NCBI GenBank assembly: GCA_024114885.1
Contig: CP099418.1
Span: forward strand, 2,046,001 to 2,110,000
DNA: 64,000 nt
Direction: 5' to 3'
Source: Septoria linicola
Lineage: Eukaryota > Ascomycota > Dothideomycetes > Mycosphaerellales > Mycosphaerellaceae
In this document: positions 51,656-62,065 of the stretch, piece by piece
How positions within the stretch are numbered: position 1 is the stretch's first letter
How the letters are laid out: the number at the start of each line of letters is the position of its first letter
Translations under genes and position numbers: made by a program
The notes under the pieces: model-generated
Seen by the model: only the letters and a program-made list of their open reading frames with translations
What the model was told of the DNA's origin: nothing
The model's database searches: none

Positions 51656-51991
51656 GGTCACGTGCTAGTAGATTTCCAAGAAACGCCCTTAACTAATTAT
51701 TTTTGGACCTAAGATAGAGGCAGGTTACGTGCTAGCAGATTTTCAAGAAACGCTCTCAACTAATCATTTTTGGACCCTGTTTTAGGAGTAGGTCACGTGC
51801 TAGAAGATTTCCAAGGAAAGCTATCAACCAATCATTTTTGGACCCAAAATCGGGTTGGGTTACGTGCTAGCAGATTTCCAAGAAATGCTTTCGACCAATC
51901 ATTTTTGGACCCAAAATCGTGGTGGGTCACGTGCTGGCAGATTTCCAAGAAACGCTGACAACCAATCATTTTTTGGACCCTGTTTTTTTCG
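51656..51991 (+). repeat. five tandem 67-base units
   Basis: Units start at 51656, 51723, 51791, 51858 and 51925. Each begins GGTCACGTGCTAG or GGTTACGTGCTAG, continues GCAGATTTCCAAGAAACGCT, then an ATCATTTTTGGACC block. Three units hold CACGTG and three of five hold CCAATCA, both known fungal transcription-factor sites. A single unit of the same type is in copy 1 of the dispersed repeat. Confidence 0.88.
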
Positions 51992-52029
51992 TATAGTAGT
52001 ATAGACCTCGTAAACTCGGTCAATAAGAC

Positions 52030-52761
52030 GTCAGATGCACTTCAATAGAAAGTGCTACTTGCTGCCGCTGAAACGCCGTCGTGGAAGACTAGCGCGTGCG
52101 TCATCAGGAGTGCCTTTGTTGAACACCGAGGCGGAGAGTGGGCGCGCAGCTGTGCGATCATGGTCTACCAGAAGGACAGATTGGATGGCGCGCACCGAGC
52201 ATGTGACGCGCCGCAAGGCGACCAGGCGCGCTTTTCGCACGATACCGCTTTTACTATCGTCATGTTCATGGCACACATTCACTCGGCGAAGCTTGCACGT
52301 TCACGTTCGCTGTGGTAGCAGACAGGTAGCATGCAAGGAAGAGGCTTTTTGATGGTCCAGGTCGCAGCCTCCCGTGCATGTGGAAATTGCCGCCAAACAG
52401 CGTAGGTGCACACAATAGCTCCTGTCTCAACTTCACTCTTCATTCCTGCACGACATTCTGCGGCAGCAGCGTCCTTTCTCATCATACACGCTCCTTCTCG
52501 TGCGCGACATTCGTTTCATTGTTTGCTTCTCTGAACCAACTCCTCTTTCGCTGACTCCACAGACTCTATTGCACCACCTTCGCCCTCTATCTTTCGAGTG
52601 CCTATCATACTCGCCGTTAGTCGCTACAAGTCATCTTACCTATCGGGCTCAGGTGCCGTCGTTCACCTGCAGCACCAACCACGGTCCGATCCATCTCTAA
52701 GACTCCTCTGCGGCCACGAAACTTCCAATAGCATCCCATCTCATCACGCGATTGCTTCATC
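52030..52761. other. upstream region of the SOD-like gene
   Basis: No gene seen. The 200 bases before the start are CT-rich with little G, a typical fungal leader. The left end borders the dispersed repeat. Confidence 0.45.
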
Positions 52762-53941
52762 ATGAAGCTCATCTTCGACCTCGTCGGCCTCGCGGTGGCC
52801 ATGCCGCTCGCTCACGCTCTCACACCCGTCACTCAAGGCAATGGCGTACTACAGTGGCTGGCGAAACTTCCCAGTGGCAAGGCCATTACGGGCGAAGTGT
52901 TCATCTCGCAAGGTCCTGGCGGCAATGGAATTGGTGTACAGGCAGCCTTCGCTGGCCTTCCGACAACTGGTGGACCTTTCCGTAGGCTTGCTTGTCCTCG
53001 TTCGGATGAAAAGAAAACACTGACTTTCGCACAGTCTACCATATCCATGAGAGGCCTCTCAGCGCTGACGGTAATTGCTCCTCCGCCGGACCACACCTCA
53101 TTCCGTACACAAGCGAGTATCCGTGCCCGAATGTTGATCGCCCGGAAGACTGCGAAGCGGGTGACCTGTCAGGTAAACATGGCAAGGTCGATGGCACCGA
53201 ATACTCAGCCAAGTAAGGAGAGCAAGATTTTTCATGAGACCGCTCGACTGACACAGGGATAGCTATGTCGATGACTACGTCTCGAACAACGATTCGCCAG
53301 GTTGCGGGCAGTGTATGACGAGTCGAAGCCTTGTCGTCCACTTTGCCAATAAGACTGCGATTGCATGTGCAAACTTCACTCTGATCGGTACGCAATCCTT
53401 TTCCCCTCCAGGCTAGAAGCCATCAACGTTTTCTGGTGCCGGCTCAGGTCGCCCAAAAAGCCTCCTTCCACGATCGATTTCATGTGCAGGTAATGGTTCC
53501 AGTACACGCTTGGAGACTTCACTCTCGAGATCTGTCTGCAAAAGTCCATGCTCAGCCGCCGGCAACTCCACCCCAACACCGGCATGTGGTTCACAACTTA
53601 CAATTACGTCTCGTGCGACGCACATTCTTCCTCATTCAAACATGGCATTATCGGGATCCGGAACACTTGTCGAAACAGCAGCCGTCACAGTCCTGTGTCC
53701 TTGGACTGCTGGCCAGAAGCAATGTGCGATATCAGAGAGCTCACAAGAGACAGGCACTGCAGGTTCCTTGTCTCCAGCTGCGCCAGCCCCTCCCTCGAAC
53801 GCCAAAACGATCACGGTTACGGCTCCCAACTCGTCTCCTCACACGGTCACGATACAAGGCAATCCGGCTTCTATCCCCTCGTCCGCGACATCGCCTGGCA
53901 GAGCACCTGGTGGCACGGCTACAACCACTGTTACCGTTTAG
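52762..53941 (+). CDS. secreted Cu/Zn superoxide dismutase-like protein, cut by an in-frame TAG
   Basis: Four exons, 52762-52981, 53035-53212, 53263-53387 and 53490-53941, giving 324 residues to the TAG at 53939. A signal peptide (MKLIFDLVGLAVAMPLAHA) is followed by an SOD-like domain: YHIHERPLSADGNC with two copper-ligand His, GDLSGKHGKVDG with a third, and SLVVHFANKTAIACANF with the last. Extra Cys pairs and the loop pattern match the fungal surface SOD5-type group, which uses copper only. A Cys-containing, Ser/Thr-rich region follows (residues 175-324). The same frame stays open beyond the TAG to a GPI-anchor signal at 54547, so the stop appears to be a recent lesion. As read, the product would be secreted but not anchored. 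Confidence 0.75.
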
Positions 53942-54547
53942 GGAAATGGCAGCACGACCAGCTACGCCAACACTGTCACCGTAACCGCTCCTCAGCAAGA
54001 ATCGTCTAGCTCGATATCGAGCGTGCGTTCAGAATACGGCTCAACCGTATGTGTGACAGTCACTGCTTCACAAGGGGGCCCAACCTTGACCAAAACCATC
54101 ACTGCGAGTCGAACGAGCGTCACTGGAGCCACACTGACCGTTACCGTATCTGGAAATGGTTCTCAAGTCAGCGCGCTTGGTGGGCAGCAGAACCTCAGCT
54201 ACATCACTACGACCACTGTGACTGGTTCGCCTCTGGGCTTGGGCAATCCGATCATAGCGACGTTCACCTCGAGCATGGATCGAACTGTCACCTCCGTGAT
54301 ACCTTACATCCAGACAATCACCTCCAGCTTGGATCGAACCATTACCTCCGTGATACCATTTGTGACGAGCGTGCCGGTCATTCAAACGGTGCCTATGGTA
54401 GTAACAATTCTTTCAGGCTCCACAGGCAGCTCGACCATTACCACAATATCGGGAGCTGCCTCGACCATCACTCAGTCTGATGCAAGTCATCCCACAGCGG
54501 CAGCTCTGGCGGCAGCTTTTGCTGGCCTGGCAGCACTCATCGTTTGA
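53942..54547 (+). other. in-frame continuation of the SOD-like gene, Ser/Thr stalk and GPI signal
   Basis: Directly after the TAG the same frame runs 201 codons to TGA. It codes a Ser/Thr/Val-rich stalk with internal repeats (TITSSLDRTITSVIPF and a near copy) and ends AAALAAAFAGLAALIV, a hydrophobic tail preceded by small residues, as in GPI-anchored wall proteins. With the stop read as an amino acid, the whole protein would have 526 residues. There is no start context of its own, so it is part of the upstream gene. Confidence 0.75.
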
Positions 54548-54690
54548 TAACGATAGGCTCGAAATGGACATTGACATGCGTGTGGAGCTTGCGAAGGTGT
54601 CCTCTCGCCAGCGGGAGACCATATTGGGCAACGAGAAGTGGGATCAGTTGACGTCGCTCCAACGACCAAAAGGGCAGACAGAACCTCAAA

Positions 54691-55741
54691 TCACGATTTC
54701 GTGTTGTCCTCCAATCGCGTTGCCTGCTCCCGAACTTTTGCCCTCCGTCCTTCAGGACAACAATCGGCCATTTCTGCCAGTATCCTTTGCAAGCGATCTA
54801 TCAAGAATTGCCTTGGATTACACTCTCGATGATCTTGTCCCTTTTTTTCTGCCTGCCCAATGTCGTGCACCACAATCCCTGTCAACTTCCTGAATAGACC
54901 CAAGACACTCTCCTGGACATCGTCCGGCTCCGGCAGCGGCCACATGCCTGCCCTGGTCAGACAGAAAGTGACAGATCCCAAGATCATCGACTCACATCGA
55001 TGTGGCCCCATGTAGGAAGCGTGACGACACCAGCGCGGTTTCTCGTCGACCACAACCAAGATGTTGCAAAGATCCGAGAAGAGGCTAAGCATAGAAGTGA
55101 TAGTGCTCAGCCTAACGTCGCGACAGTGCCTGATGTGGTCTTGAATAGGGACGCCTTCGAATTCCATGGATATGGCTTCTTCATCGACAGTGTTTGGGCA
55201 CTCCAGCACAATTGTGCGGGCCGTCGACTCGTAGAGCTGTGATTGTCCAAGTTCCATGGCTATCCAAAGGAGCTTATACATCTGCGACTCATTCTCTGCG
55301 GGAGGATGGGGCAGAGATGCTAGCCATGTCGATATCCAAGGCGAGAGAAGTAGTGTGGCATCGTAGTAATGACTAAGCTTAGTGAGAGCAAAGAGCTGCG
55401 ACGTAGTGAGCTCTCTCGGAACTCCTGAGGAGCGACCGTGAGCGATACTGGACCATAGTTTGAAAGGCTTGCGGGTCGTCAGAAAGCAACGAGACAGTCC
55501 ATTGACCAGACTGCTGTGTTTGTTGAGATTCTGACATGGATCCATAGAGCATGCGATCAAAGACTAGAGAACTGCGAGCGAGCGTTCGTGAACAGGCGAC
55601 GAACACCTTGCTCGATGATTCAGGATCGCCAACGACCAGAGTGATATCGCCACGAGGATCATGCACCTCGGTGGCAGGTCGGAGGACTTCGTGCGAAGAT
55701 GGTCCCAGGCTGGGCGCATTGTCTTCTCCTTGATGCGCCAT
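54691..55741 (-). pseudogene. BTB/POZ-domain protein gene with a frameshift
   Basis: From the ATG at 55741 the first frame codes GDITLVVGDPESSSKVFVAC, LARSSLVFDRMLYG and WTVSLLSDDPQAFQTMV, the usual first half of a fungal BTB domain. The second half, SIAHGRSSGVPREL, TTSQLFALTKLSHYYDATLL and LSPWISTWLAS, is in a different frame that runs to 54691. The switch is needed at about 55450-55451, where one extra base in a two-base G run (plus strand) explains it; no intron fits. The C-terminal 200 residues resemble those of other fungal BTB proteins with unknown targets. It is either a young pseudogene or a sequencing error. It is convergent with the SOD-like gene. Confidence 0.75.
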
Positions 55742-56761
55742 GATTCTCGAACTTCGTTCCAGAAAGCAAATCTTGAAGGGAAAGGATGTTGTGCGCAACG
55801 ACAAGTTCTTCACTAAACAGACTATATGTAGATCCATTCCTATACTCAGCCTCAGCCGCAGCTCGTACAGAGCAGCATTAGTAGCGGGTAGTGCAGTGCA
55901 AAAACCGTTGATTGGAACTTTGCCAAGACATCGAAGACTCTTCGACGAAACAGAAATAGTAGACGCTTGTGGAGACATGAGCTCAGCCCATGAACCTGCG
56001 TGGCAGCTGGTGATATTTCTGCTTCCTGCGCGCGGTTCCCGCGGACGAGATTTGGTCCTGGTAGAGAGATTCTAACGAGAGTCCTGCACTCAAGCCTACA
56101 GTCTGATGGCTCATTGCAGTCTTTCCCCAGACTTGTGATATGTCCTGCCTTGCCATGATTCTGTTGAAAGTGTGCATATTGAAAAGACATCTGTTCCCGA
56201 GTGGGTCGCACACTGTGCTTGTGCTGGCAAGGTCACTCAAATGGGCCGCAAATATTGACTCAATGTGCACTGTGAGAAGCAGTGCCTGAGTACAAGCCGC
56301 AATTCCGAGCGATGGCTGGCCCAAGCATCCAGTACTCGTTGATGTGGTGTCGTCCAGCACCCCAGAAGGAGACGAGAAATAGTTGTGCTCAGAAATGCCA
56401 TTTGTGACAGATGCTACACAACATCCGAAGTTTTCGCTCTCAGATGACAGACGCGGGTCCTCTCCTGTGCCTCGATAGAAAGTTGCAAGAGAGGGTGAGT
56501 CGCTTGTTGCGTTCGTGCAGACAGCATGGTTACGAAAGCACGGCAGCCGCAGTTCATTCCATCATTGCCGCAGCTGTATTTGCGTCTTCATCGCCACTCG
56601 CCTGCTACTCCACTAACTACTGTATTGTTTTGCTGGGCTCCACTCCATTCCTTATCCGAACCGGAGTCGGGCTCAGAAATCAACGCTGAACCGATCATCG
56701 GCGTCGTCGTGAGACTGAAGTGCGAAACACTCAACCATTTCGCATCGCAGATAAGCTGCAC
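55742..56761. other. divergent intergenic region
   Basis: Promoter space between the BTB gene and the Zn2Cys6 gene. Frames at 55852-56211 and 55983-56360 (minus) have no domain and overlap each other. Confidence 0.4.
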
Positions 56762-58912
56762 ATGATGGAAGGCGCTGCCGCCGATGGAAGCGCTCCGCAG
56801 TTGCCAGATGTCACAACAAGCCACAGCATCGCAACTCCAGATAGCCATCTCAAGCGAAAGCGGCAGCCCAGAAACTCGGCATGTCAAGGATGTGCGGCTC
56901 TAAAGGTGCATATTGCAGATTTTGGTCCGTAAAAGGTCGACGCGAAAGTGCTGATTGGTGGCAGATGAAATGCATCTCAACTGACAGTGGTCGGTGTGAA
57001 AGGTGAGTTCATCGCCACATGTTCTCGTACGAATCGAGAAGCTTCGGCCATTGAGTTACCGCATATGGCCCAATCAACAGCTGCCTGGATCTGCTACCCT
57101 ACCGATGCTGTGCCACACATCATTGCCATTGTACAGTTCCGTGGTGCATGATCCTGGAGGACTGGTAGAGGTACCTCGCAACTACATTCTCTCGATGAAG
57201 ACTGCAACTTGCCACAAAATGATGCACTGTAAAGAGGCCGCGAAAACTGATGTCAATGGATCAGATGCATTCGAATGGACCGAGAGTGTGTTCCTGCTAT
57301 CCCCAAAGCACGCAAACGGCGGACGCAGAGCAACGTTGGCGAGTCTGAGGGTATACCTCTTGGCGAGTTTGCAGGCCCTTTAGACCCCCAGACAGGTCCT
57401 GCACCAAGATTTGACCCACCCGGTGCTAAGCAGCCTGAGTATCAGGCCGATCGAAGTGGACTTTTGTCTCGACACGATCTGTCGCACAATGGGAGCAAAT
57501 CGTTCATATCACTATTTGCGCGAGGCTTGGGTAATGTCACTGTAAGTCACTATCTTATTTGTCGAAAAGCAGCCCCTGCGCGACGTGCGAGTACTGAACT
57601 CCAGAGTAGGTATGCGAAGAACTCTTGCATGGGATTGACTACAACTTCGTTCACAAATCATTCACGATCTACACGCAGCTGATGCCACACTTTCCATTCG
57701 TGGAGCTCAGGTATGGCAGACACTGTCTATGTGGTCGTTTCAATGGACACTGACGCGTACAATTTCCTTTCTAGGCCGGGAGCCGACATCTTAGCAATGG
57801 TTCACACGCGCCCTGCGCTCACGTTGGCGATCCTTTGTGCAGTGGCTACTGTTCCGGACGTAAAAGCACGCCTCGGCCAGGCTTTTCGTTATACACTATC
57901 GTCGAAGGTCATACTAGGTGGAGAGCGTAGTATGGACGTACTGACTGGATTTCTTGTCTATCTGGCATTCTACCATCATCACGTTGCCCAGCAGCAGCTA
58001 TATCAGCAACTCGCACTTTTAGCAGGTATGGCCGCAGATCTTGGTCTATACAATCGAGCTTTTCTGCCCCCAGAAGATGCGTCGAGCTCGCTGGAACGGG
58101 ATCGAGCGTTCGTGGGATGCTATTATCTTTGCGCCAACTTATCAGCTATTGGATTCGACAGACCAAATCCGCTGAAGTGGACGAATGAACTTCGCAACTG
58201 CGCTGAGAGCGCTGCCGCATCTGGCACTATGCCCAGCGATCGCACCTTGGTCGCAACACTGGAGTTGGCTAACGCTATCGACGAAATGGAGGATGGACTG
58301 AGGCAGATAACGGATGGCCGTCAGGTAGTCTCAACTCAGGCCGTGGACGCACACACCCGAGCAGCAGGTCAACGATTAAAGGTCTTGAGACGAGAGCATC
58401 CGCACCTTGGAGGAACACTCGGCTCCGCTGCCGCAACTATTCATGTCTATCAGCGTTTGCTTCGGGCCGCGCCAAGTCCAGACTCTGCGATGCTGATACA
58501 GTGTGCATGCAATATCAAAGAGTACGTCGATGATCTGCTATCAAGGCCACACGCAACGATCCACCAAATTTCGGTCGTGGATTGGGCGAATTTGCTGGAA
58601 GTGCTGGTCCTGATGTCTCGAGTTTTCCGACCACTGCCAAGTGCTGGCGGGTGGGAAGCTGGTGCTCTGACCTCGATGCTTCAGCCTGAACTGGCTTTAG
58701 ACTCAGTCTTGTCCCACATGGCGGACGCCCCTTCGACAGACCCTCTGTTGACTCGACACGAATCACTGATTCACTTTTTCCGGAATCTGTGCGAAGCTAT
58801 CAAACGCGGTTCAGCTGCTGGCGGCGGGCCCGCAGGCCCTCGGGCCCAGATCAGCTACTTTGGCAGTGGTGTGCTAGACCCCATATTCTGGGACAACTTA
58901 GCCGGTCTGTAG
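56762..58912 (+). CDS. Zn2Cys6 fungal transcription factor
   Basis: Five exons by eye: 56762-56905, 56965-57002, 57265-57541, 57610-57710 and 57775-58912, giving 565 residues. The binuclear zinc cluster is built from three exons: ACQGCAALK, MKCISTDSGRCE and RCIRMDRECVPA, with spacing C-x2-C-x6-C-x7-C-x2-C-x6-C, followed by the basic PKARKRR. Exon 2 has only 38 bases and intron 2 is 262 bases. The later part (LMPHFPFVEL, ILAMVHTRPALTLAILCAVA, QLYQQLALLAGMAADLGLYN) is the helical middle region typical of fungal Zn2Cys6 regulators. Targets are unknown; no metabolic cluster is adjacent. Exon 4 acceptor choice is the least certain join. Confidence 0.85.
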
Positions 58913-59663
58913 TGAAGGAGACTGCTCAATAGCTCGTTACTGACAACGTGGGCTTTCCACGGATTCGCCAAAGAAGCGTATGATGTGCTTCATCCCTGGG
59001 AAGCAGTAAGTCGGCGTACGCGTGTCTTGAACAAGGTCAACTCGACTTGATATCAGAAAATTGCATCGTTGTCCGATAAGGAGATCAACAATGCTAGGAT
59101 TCATTGCCAATGGTGCCAGCACGAGAAAGTCACGGACCACAGCCCGTGTCATCAAGCTCAGACGTCAAATTACAGTAACGGCGGCCCGCTCGGGACTTGT
59201 GATCGACGTAAGCATCGACAAGAACCCAAATGCAAGCTCTACTTTTTTACAGAGTTCAGATCTCTGGCCATAGGCGGCATTGCAGCATTTCTAGCGTTCG
59301 GGGACCTCACTGCCGTGGGACACATACGTCGCCAGTCGTAGGAATTCGGAGCTCTCCGCCGAATGAGGGAGAGCTGATATTCAGCAGCTTACAGTGGAAA
59401 TTACCGTACATCACAAGCTCCTTTTTCATGTGCTTCTCAACGTGCGCGATGACGGCAGGCATGCTCCAATCTCGTCCAGTCGAACTTCGACAAGGTTCAA
59501 GGACTGAAACCAGGTTATGCCGACCGCGAATGACCCAGTCAGACTCCGAATCCTGGTTCAAGGTAAGGTTGAGGCGATCGCGGATACTCACTACTCACTA
59601 AGTTAGCCCACACCTCGCGTCAGAACAGCAGGTGTAAATATTGCGTTTCGATACTTTGCCATC
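58913..59663. other. intergenic region before the LtrA gene
   Basis: No supported gene. A 123-codon plus frame at 59230-59601 has no motif. It should hold the 3' end of the regulator gene and the promoter of the next. Confidence 0.4.
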
Positions 59664-61786
59664 ATGAATGATGGCAGTAGTAGCACAAGTCACTTGCCTC
59701 TCTTTCGGCCACCCGTATCGGGCACATCGTCAAAAGTCGCATCTCGATATTCTACACCAGCCAGTGGCCCATCAAGCAGGATCAAGGCAGAGTCTCCGAT
59801 GTACGACAAGAGGGAACGACATGAGTACCGACGGCCTAGCGATGACAGGTCCATTCATGCAGCGCCAGCTCTACAACGTCAGCGTGAAGCATCCAACCTC
59901 GAGCTCTTCTTCGATCTATTCGTGTCTGCAAACTTGACTGTCTTCACGAACGTTCACGAAGTCCGGGATGGAGACACATTGAAACAATACGTCGGGTTCT
60001 TCTGCATGTGAGCCCTCACCAACATGACATGATTGCGAGAAAGAGTCAATACTAAAGCTCAGGCATTCCAGATTGTGGTTCACGTGGTATCAAGTCGGTC
60101 TTTACGATGTCCGTTTCTCGGCAGACTCGATATTCGAGCGAGCGGCCAAGGCAATACAGTTCCTGGTCATGATTGGCTTCGCTGTCGTAGGGCCCAAGTA
60201 CAGTGTCGGAGGCGAAGCGGCGGCCGAATCAGCAGCAGGAGGCGAAGAGGATCCAGAAGCGCCGACCCTGGAATGGTATTTCGTGAGTACAGTTCTATTC
60301 AATTGTGCACCGCTGTCAGTTGAAAAACTTACATGTGCCGCAGAAAGCCCTCACCCTCTTCCTCATGGTCAGCCGCCTTGTGCTCGTTTTGCAATACTTG
60401 CAATCAATGTGGCTCACCCGCCAGCACAAGCAGACCATCCTACCCATGTCACTCATTACTGCCACGTACTTCGCGGCATCAATGATATACCTGGGCCTTT
60501 TCTGGACCTTCCATACCACCGCGGACGAGAATCACACTTATGTCATATGGTATGTAGTCGCAATCCTGGAGACCATCATTGCTACCACCATATCTTCGAT
60601 CTGGCGAAACATCAGCTTCAAGGGGACACATCTTGTGCAAAGAATGTCGCTGCTCACTCTCATTATCCTGGGAGAAGGTGTGATTGCACTAGCATCCAAG
60701 TCCCAGCGCATCGTCCAAAGCGAAGGTGCTCTACGCTTCACAGCAAGTACAATTGCAAACATCGTCTGCGCGGTCCTGGTTCTCTACTTCATTTATATGA
60801 TTTACTTCGACGGGCTCGAAGAGGATCACTTTGGGACCATAATGCAACAGATCTGGTCGATCTTACACTTCCCGCTACACGTGGCTCTCGTTCTCGCAGT
60901 CGAAGGGCTGGCGCAGTGTGTGACCTGGCGCGCAGCCGTGGTCCGCGGGAATAAATTCACCAAGCAGTACGGTACCTGGACCACGGGTCTCACAGAAGAA
61001 TTCTACGAAGAAATTGCAACACAGGTCAATGAGACGAGTCAGTACTTGATCTATCGAGGCTTGCTGACCTCGTCCACGCTAGCAGAGACGCTCGAGATGC
61101 TTCGTGTCGATCTTTCGAATGCGGTAAATGCCTCGAATATCATTTCTACCGGCTCCGAGCATCCAGAGCTCGCCCGAGATGCGCTCTACTGGATCTACTT
61201 TACATTGTACAAGACAATTTTCAATATTGCGGGCTTTGACTCTCCCGTTCAACGCAGCTCTCTTCGCGCTGCAATGGCGGACTCGCCTTCTTCGGAAGAA
61301 GACGATGCGCCAGTGGATTTCGGTTCGACGTCGACGTTCAGCAAAGCGATCCAATCGACTTCGACCACAGCGGGAGTGTTTAATCTCACCTATGTCTACT
61401 TCTTCACGTCTGTGGGACTTGTCGTTATTCTTTGCATGGCGATCAGTGGCATGTCAAATCGCCGAAAGTCGCGCTTCGAATGGATCAAACTTGCTCTGGG
61501 GAGTCTGATTGGCCTTGCTTTATGTTTGTTGAGCGTGGCGGATCTGACTATGGGAGGGACAGCGTTTGTGTTTTCGCCGTGGCTGTTGCCCACTGTGACT
61601 ATCGGCTTGTTTGCTGTTGTTGTTTTGCAGATGTTAAAGGAAGAATGGTGGAAGTACACGTTCCGCGCGAGCTCGAGAAGGGGCAGTGGTGACTCTGAGT
61701 CCACCAAAGTTGGAGCAGCACAGAACGAGGATGAGCTGGAACTAGTGGAGAGGATAGCTAATGACCATGAACAACGTACTAGATGA
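59664..61786 (+). CDS. LtrA-family (low temperature requirement A) membrane protein
   Basis: Three exons, 59664-60007, 60072-60282 and 60344-61786, giving 665 residues. The family opening SNLELFFDLFVSANLTVFT is present near residue 85, followed by GFFCILWFTWYQVGLYDVRF across the first splice. Eight or more hydrophobic helices follow (for example LITATYFAASMIYLGLFWTF, FIYMIYFDGLEEDHFG, VYFFTSVGLVVILCMAISGM, LGSLIGLALCLLSVADLTMG). The N-terminal 80 residues are Ser/Pro-rich and the C-terminus is charged, both probably cytosolic. LtrA-like proteins are common in fungi and bacteria; their transport or enzymatic role is not established. An Ala/Glu-rich insert (GGEAAAESAAGGEEDPEAP) lies before intron 2. 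Confidence 0.88.
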
Positions 61787-62065
61787 TAGATCGAGCTGGG
61801 TTAGAAGGCCTGACTGCTGGATGGCCGACCCATAGAGGTACATGCAGTGAGTAGAAGCTTGTTTGGACCAAGACTGCAGCTTTTGCTGCCTGCTTGCTCT
61901 ACATAAGAGATACTACAGTTGTATATTTGTCCAAATGGGACCTCGTAGCTTCGTGAAGGACGCTGCTGCGAGCGAGTGGGGATATCATTCTTGAGCCTCT
62001 GGAGTAGCCAAGTCAAAACAGGAAAGGAAACGTGCGCTAAAACAACAGTAGTACTGTCCGATGGA

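Larger units (their letters stand above)
50870..52029. repeat. dispersed repeat, copy 2, with RIP-like AT island
   Basis: About 1.16 kb whose two ends are the inverted counterparts of 33735-34340. The left 110 bases are moderately GC-rich and match copy 1 closely; from about 50960 to 51650 the sequence is almost only A and T with many TpA steps; the right end carries five 67-base units, then TCGTAAACTCGGTCAATAA. The AT core fits heavy C-to-T change on both strands, as RIP causes. It starts about 180 bases behind the POL4 start codon, so it lies in or beside that promoter. No intact coding frame. Confidence 0.85.

Noticed and set aside
57081..57143. An alternative third exon for the Zn2Cys6 gene, giving a Cys spacing of C-x2-C-x7-C
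   Set aside because: No downstream splice restores the PKARKRR frame without a stop, whereas the exon at 57265 gives the canonical cluster directly.
60073..60954. A 293-codon plus-strand frame inside the LtrA gene
   Set aside because: Only its first 70 codons are LtrA sequence (exon 2); after the GTGAGT donor it reads the wrong frame of exon 3.
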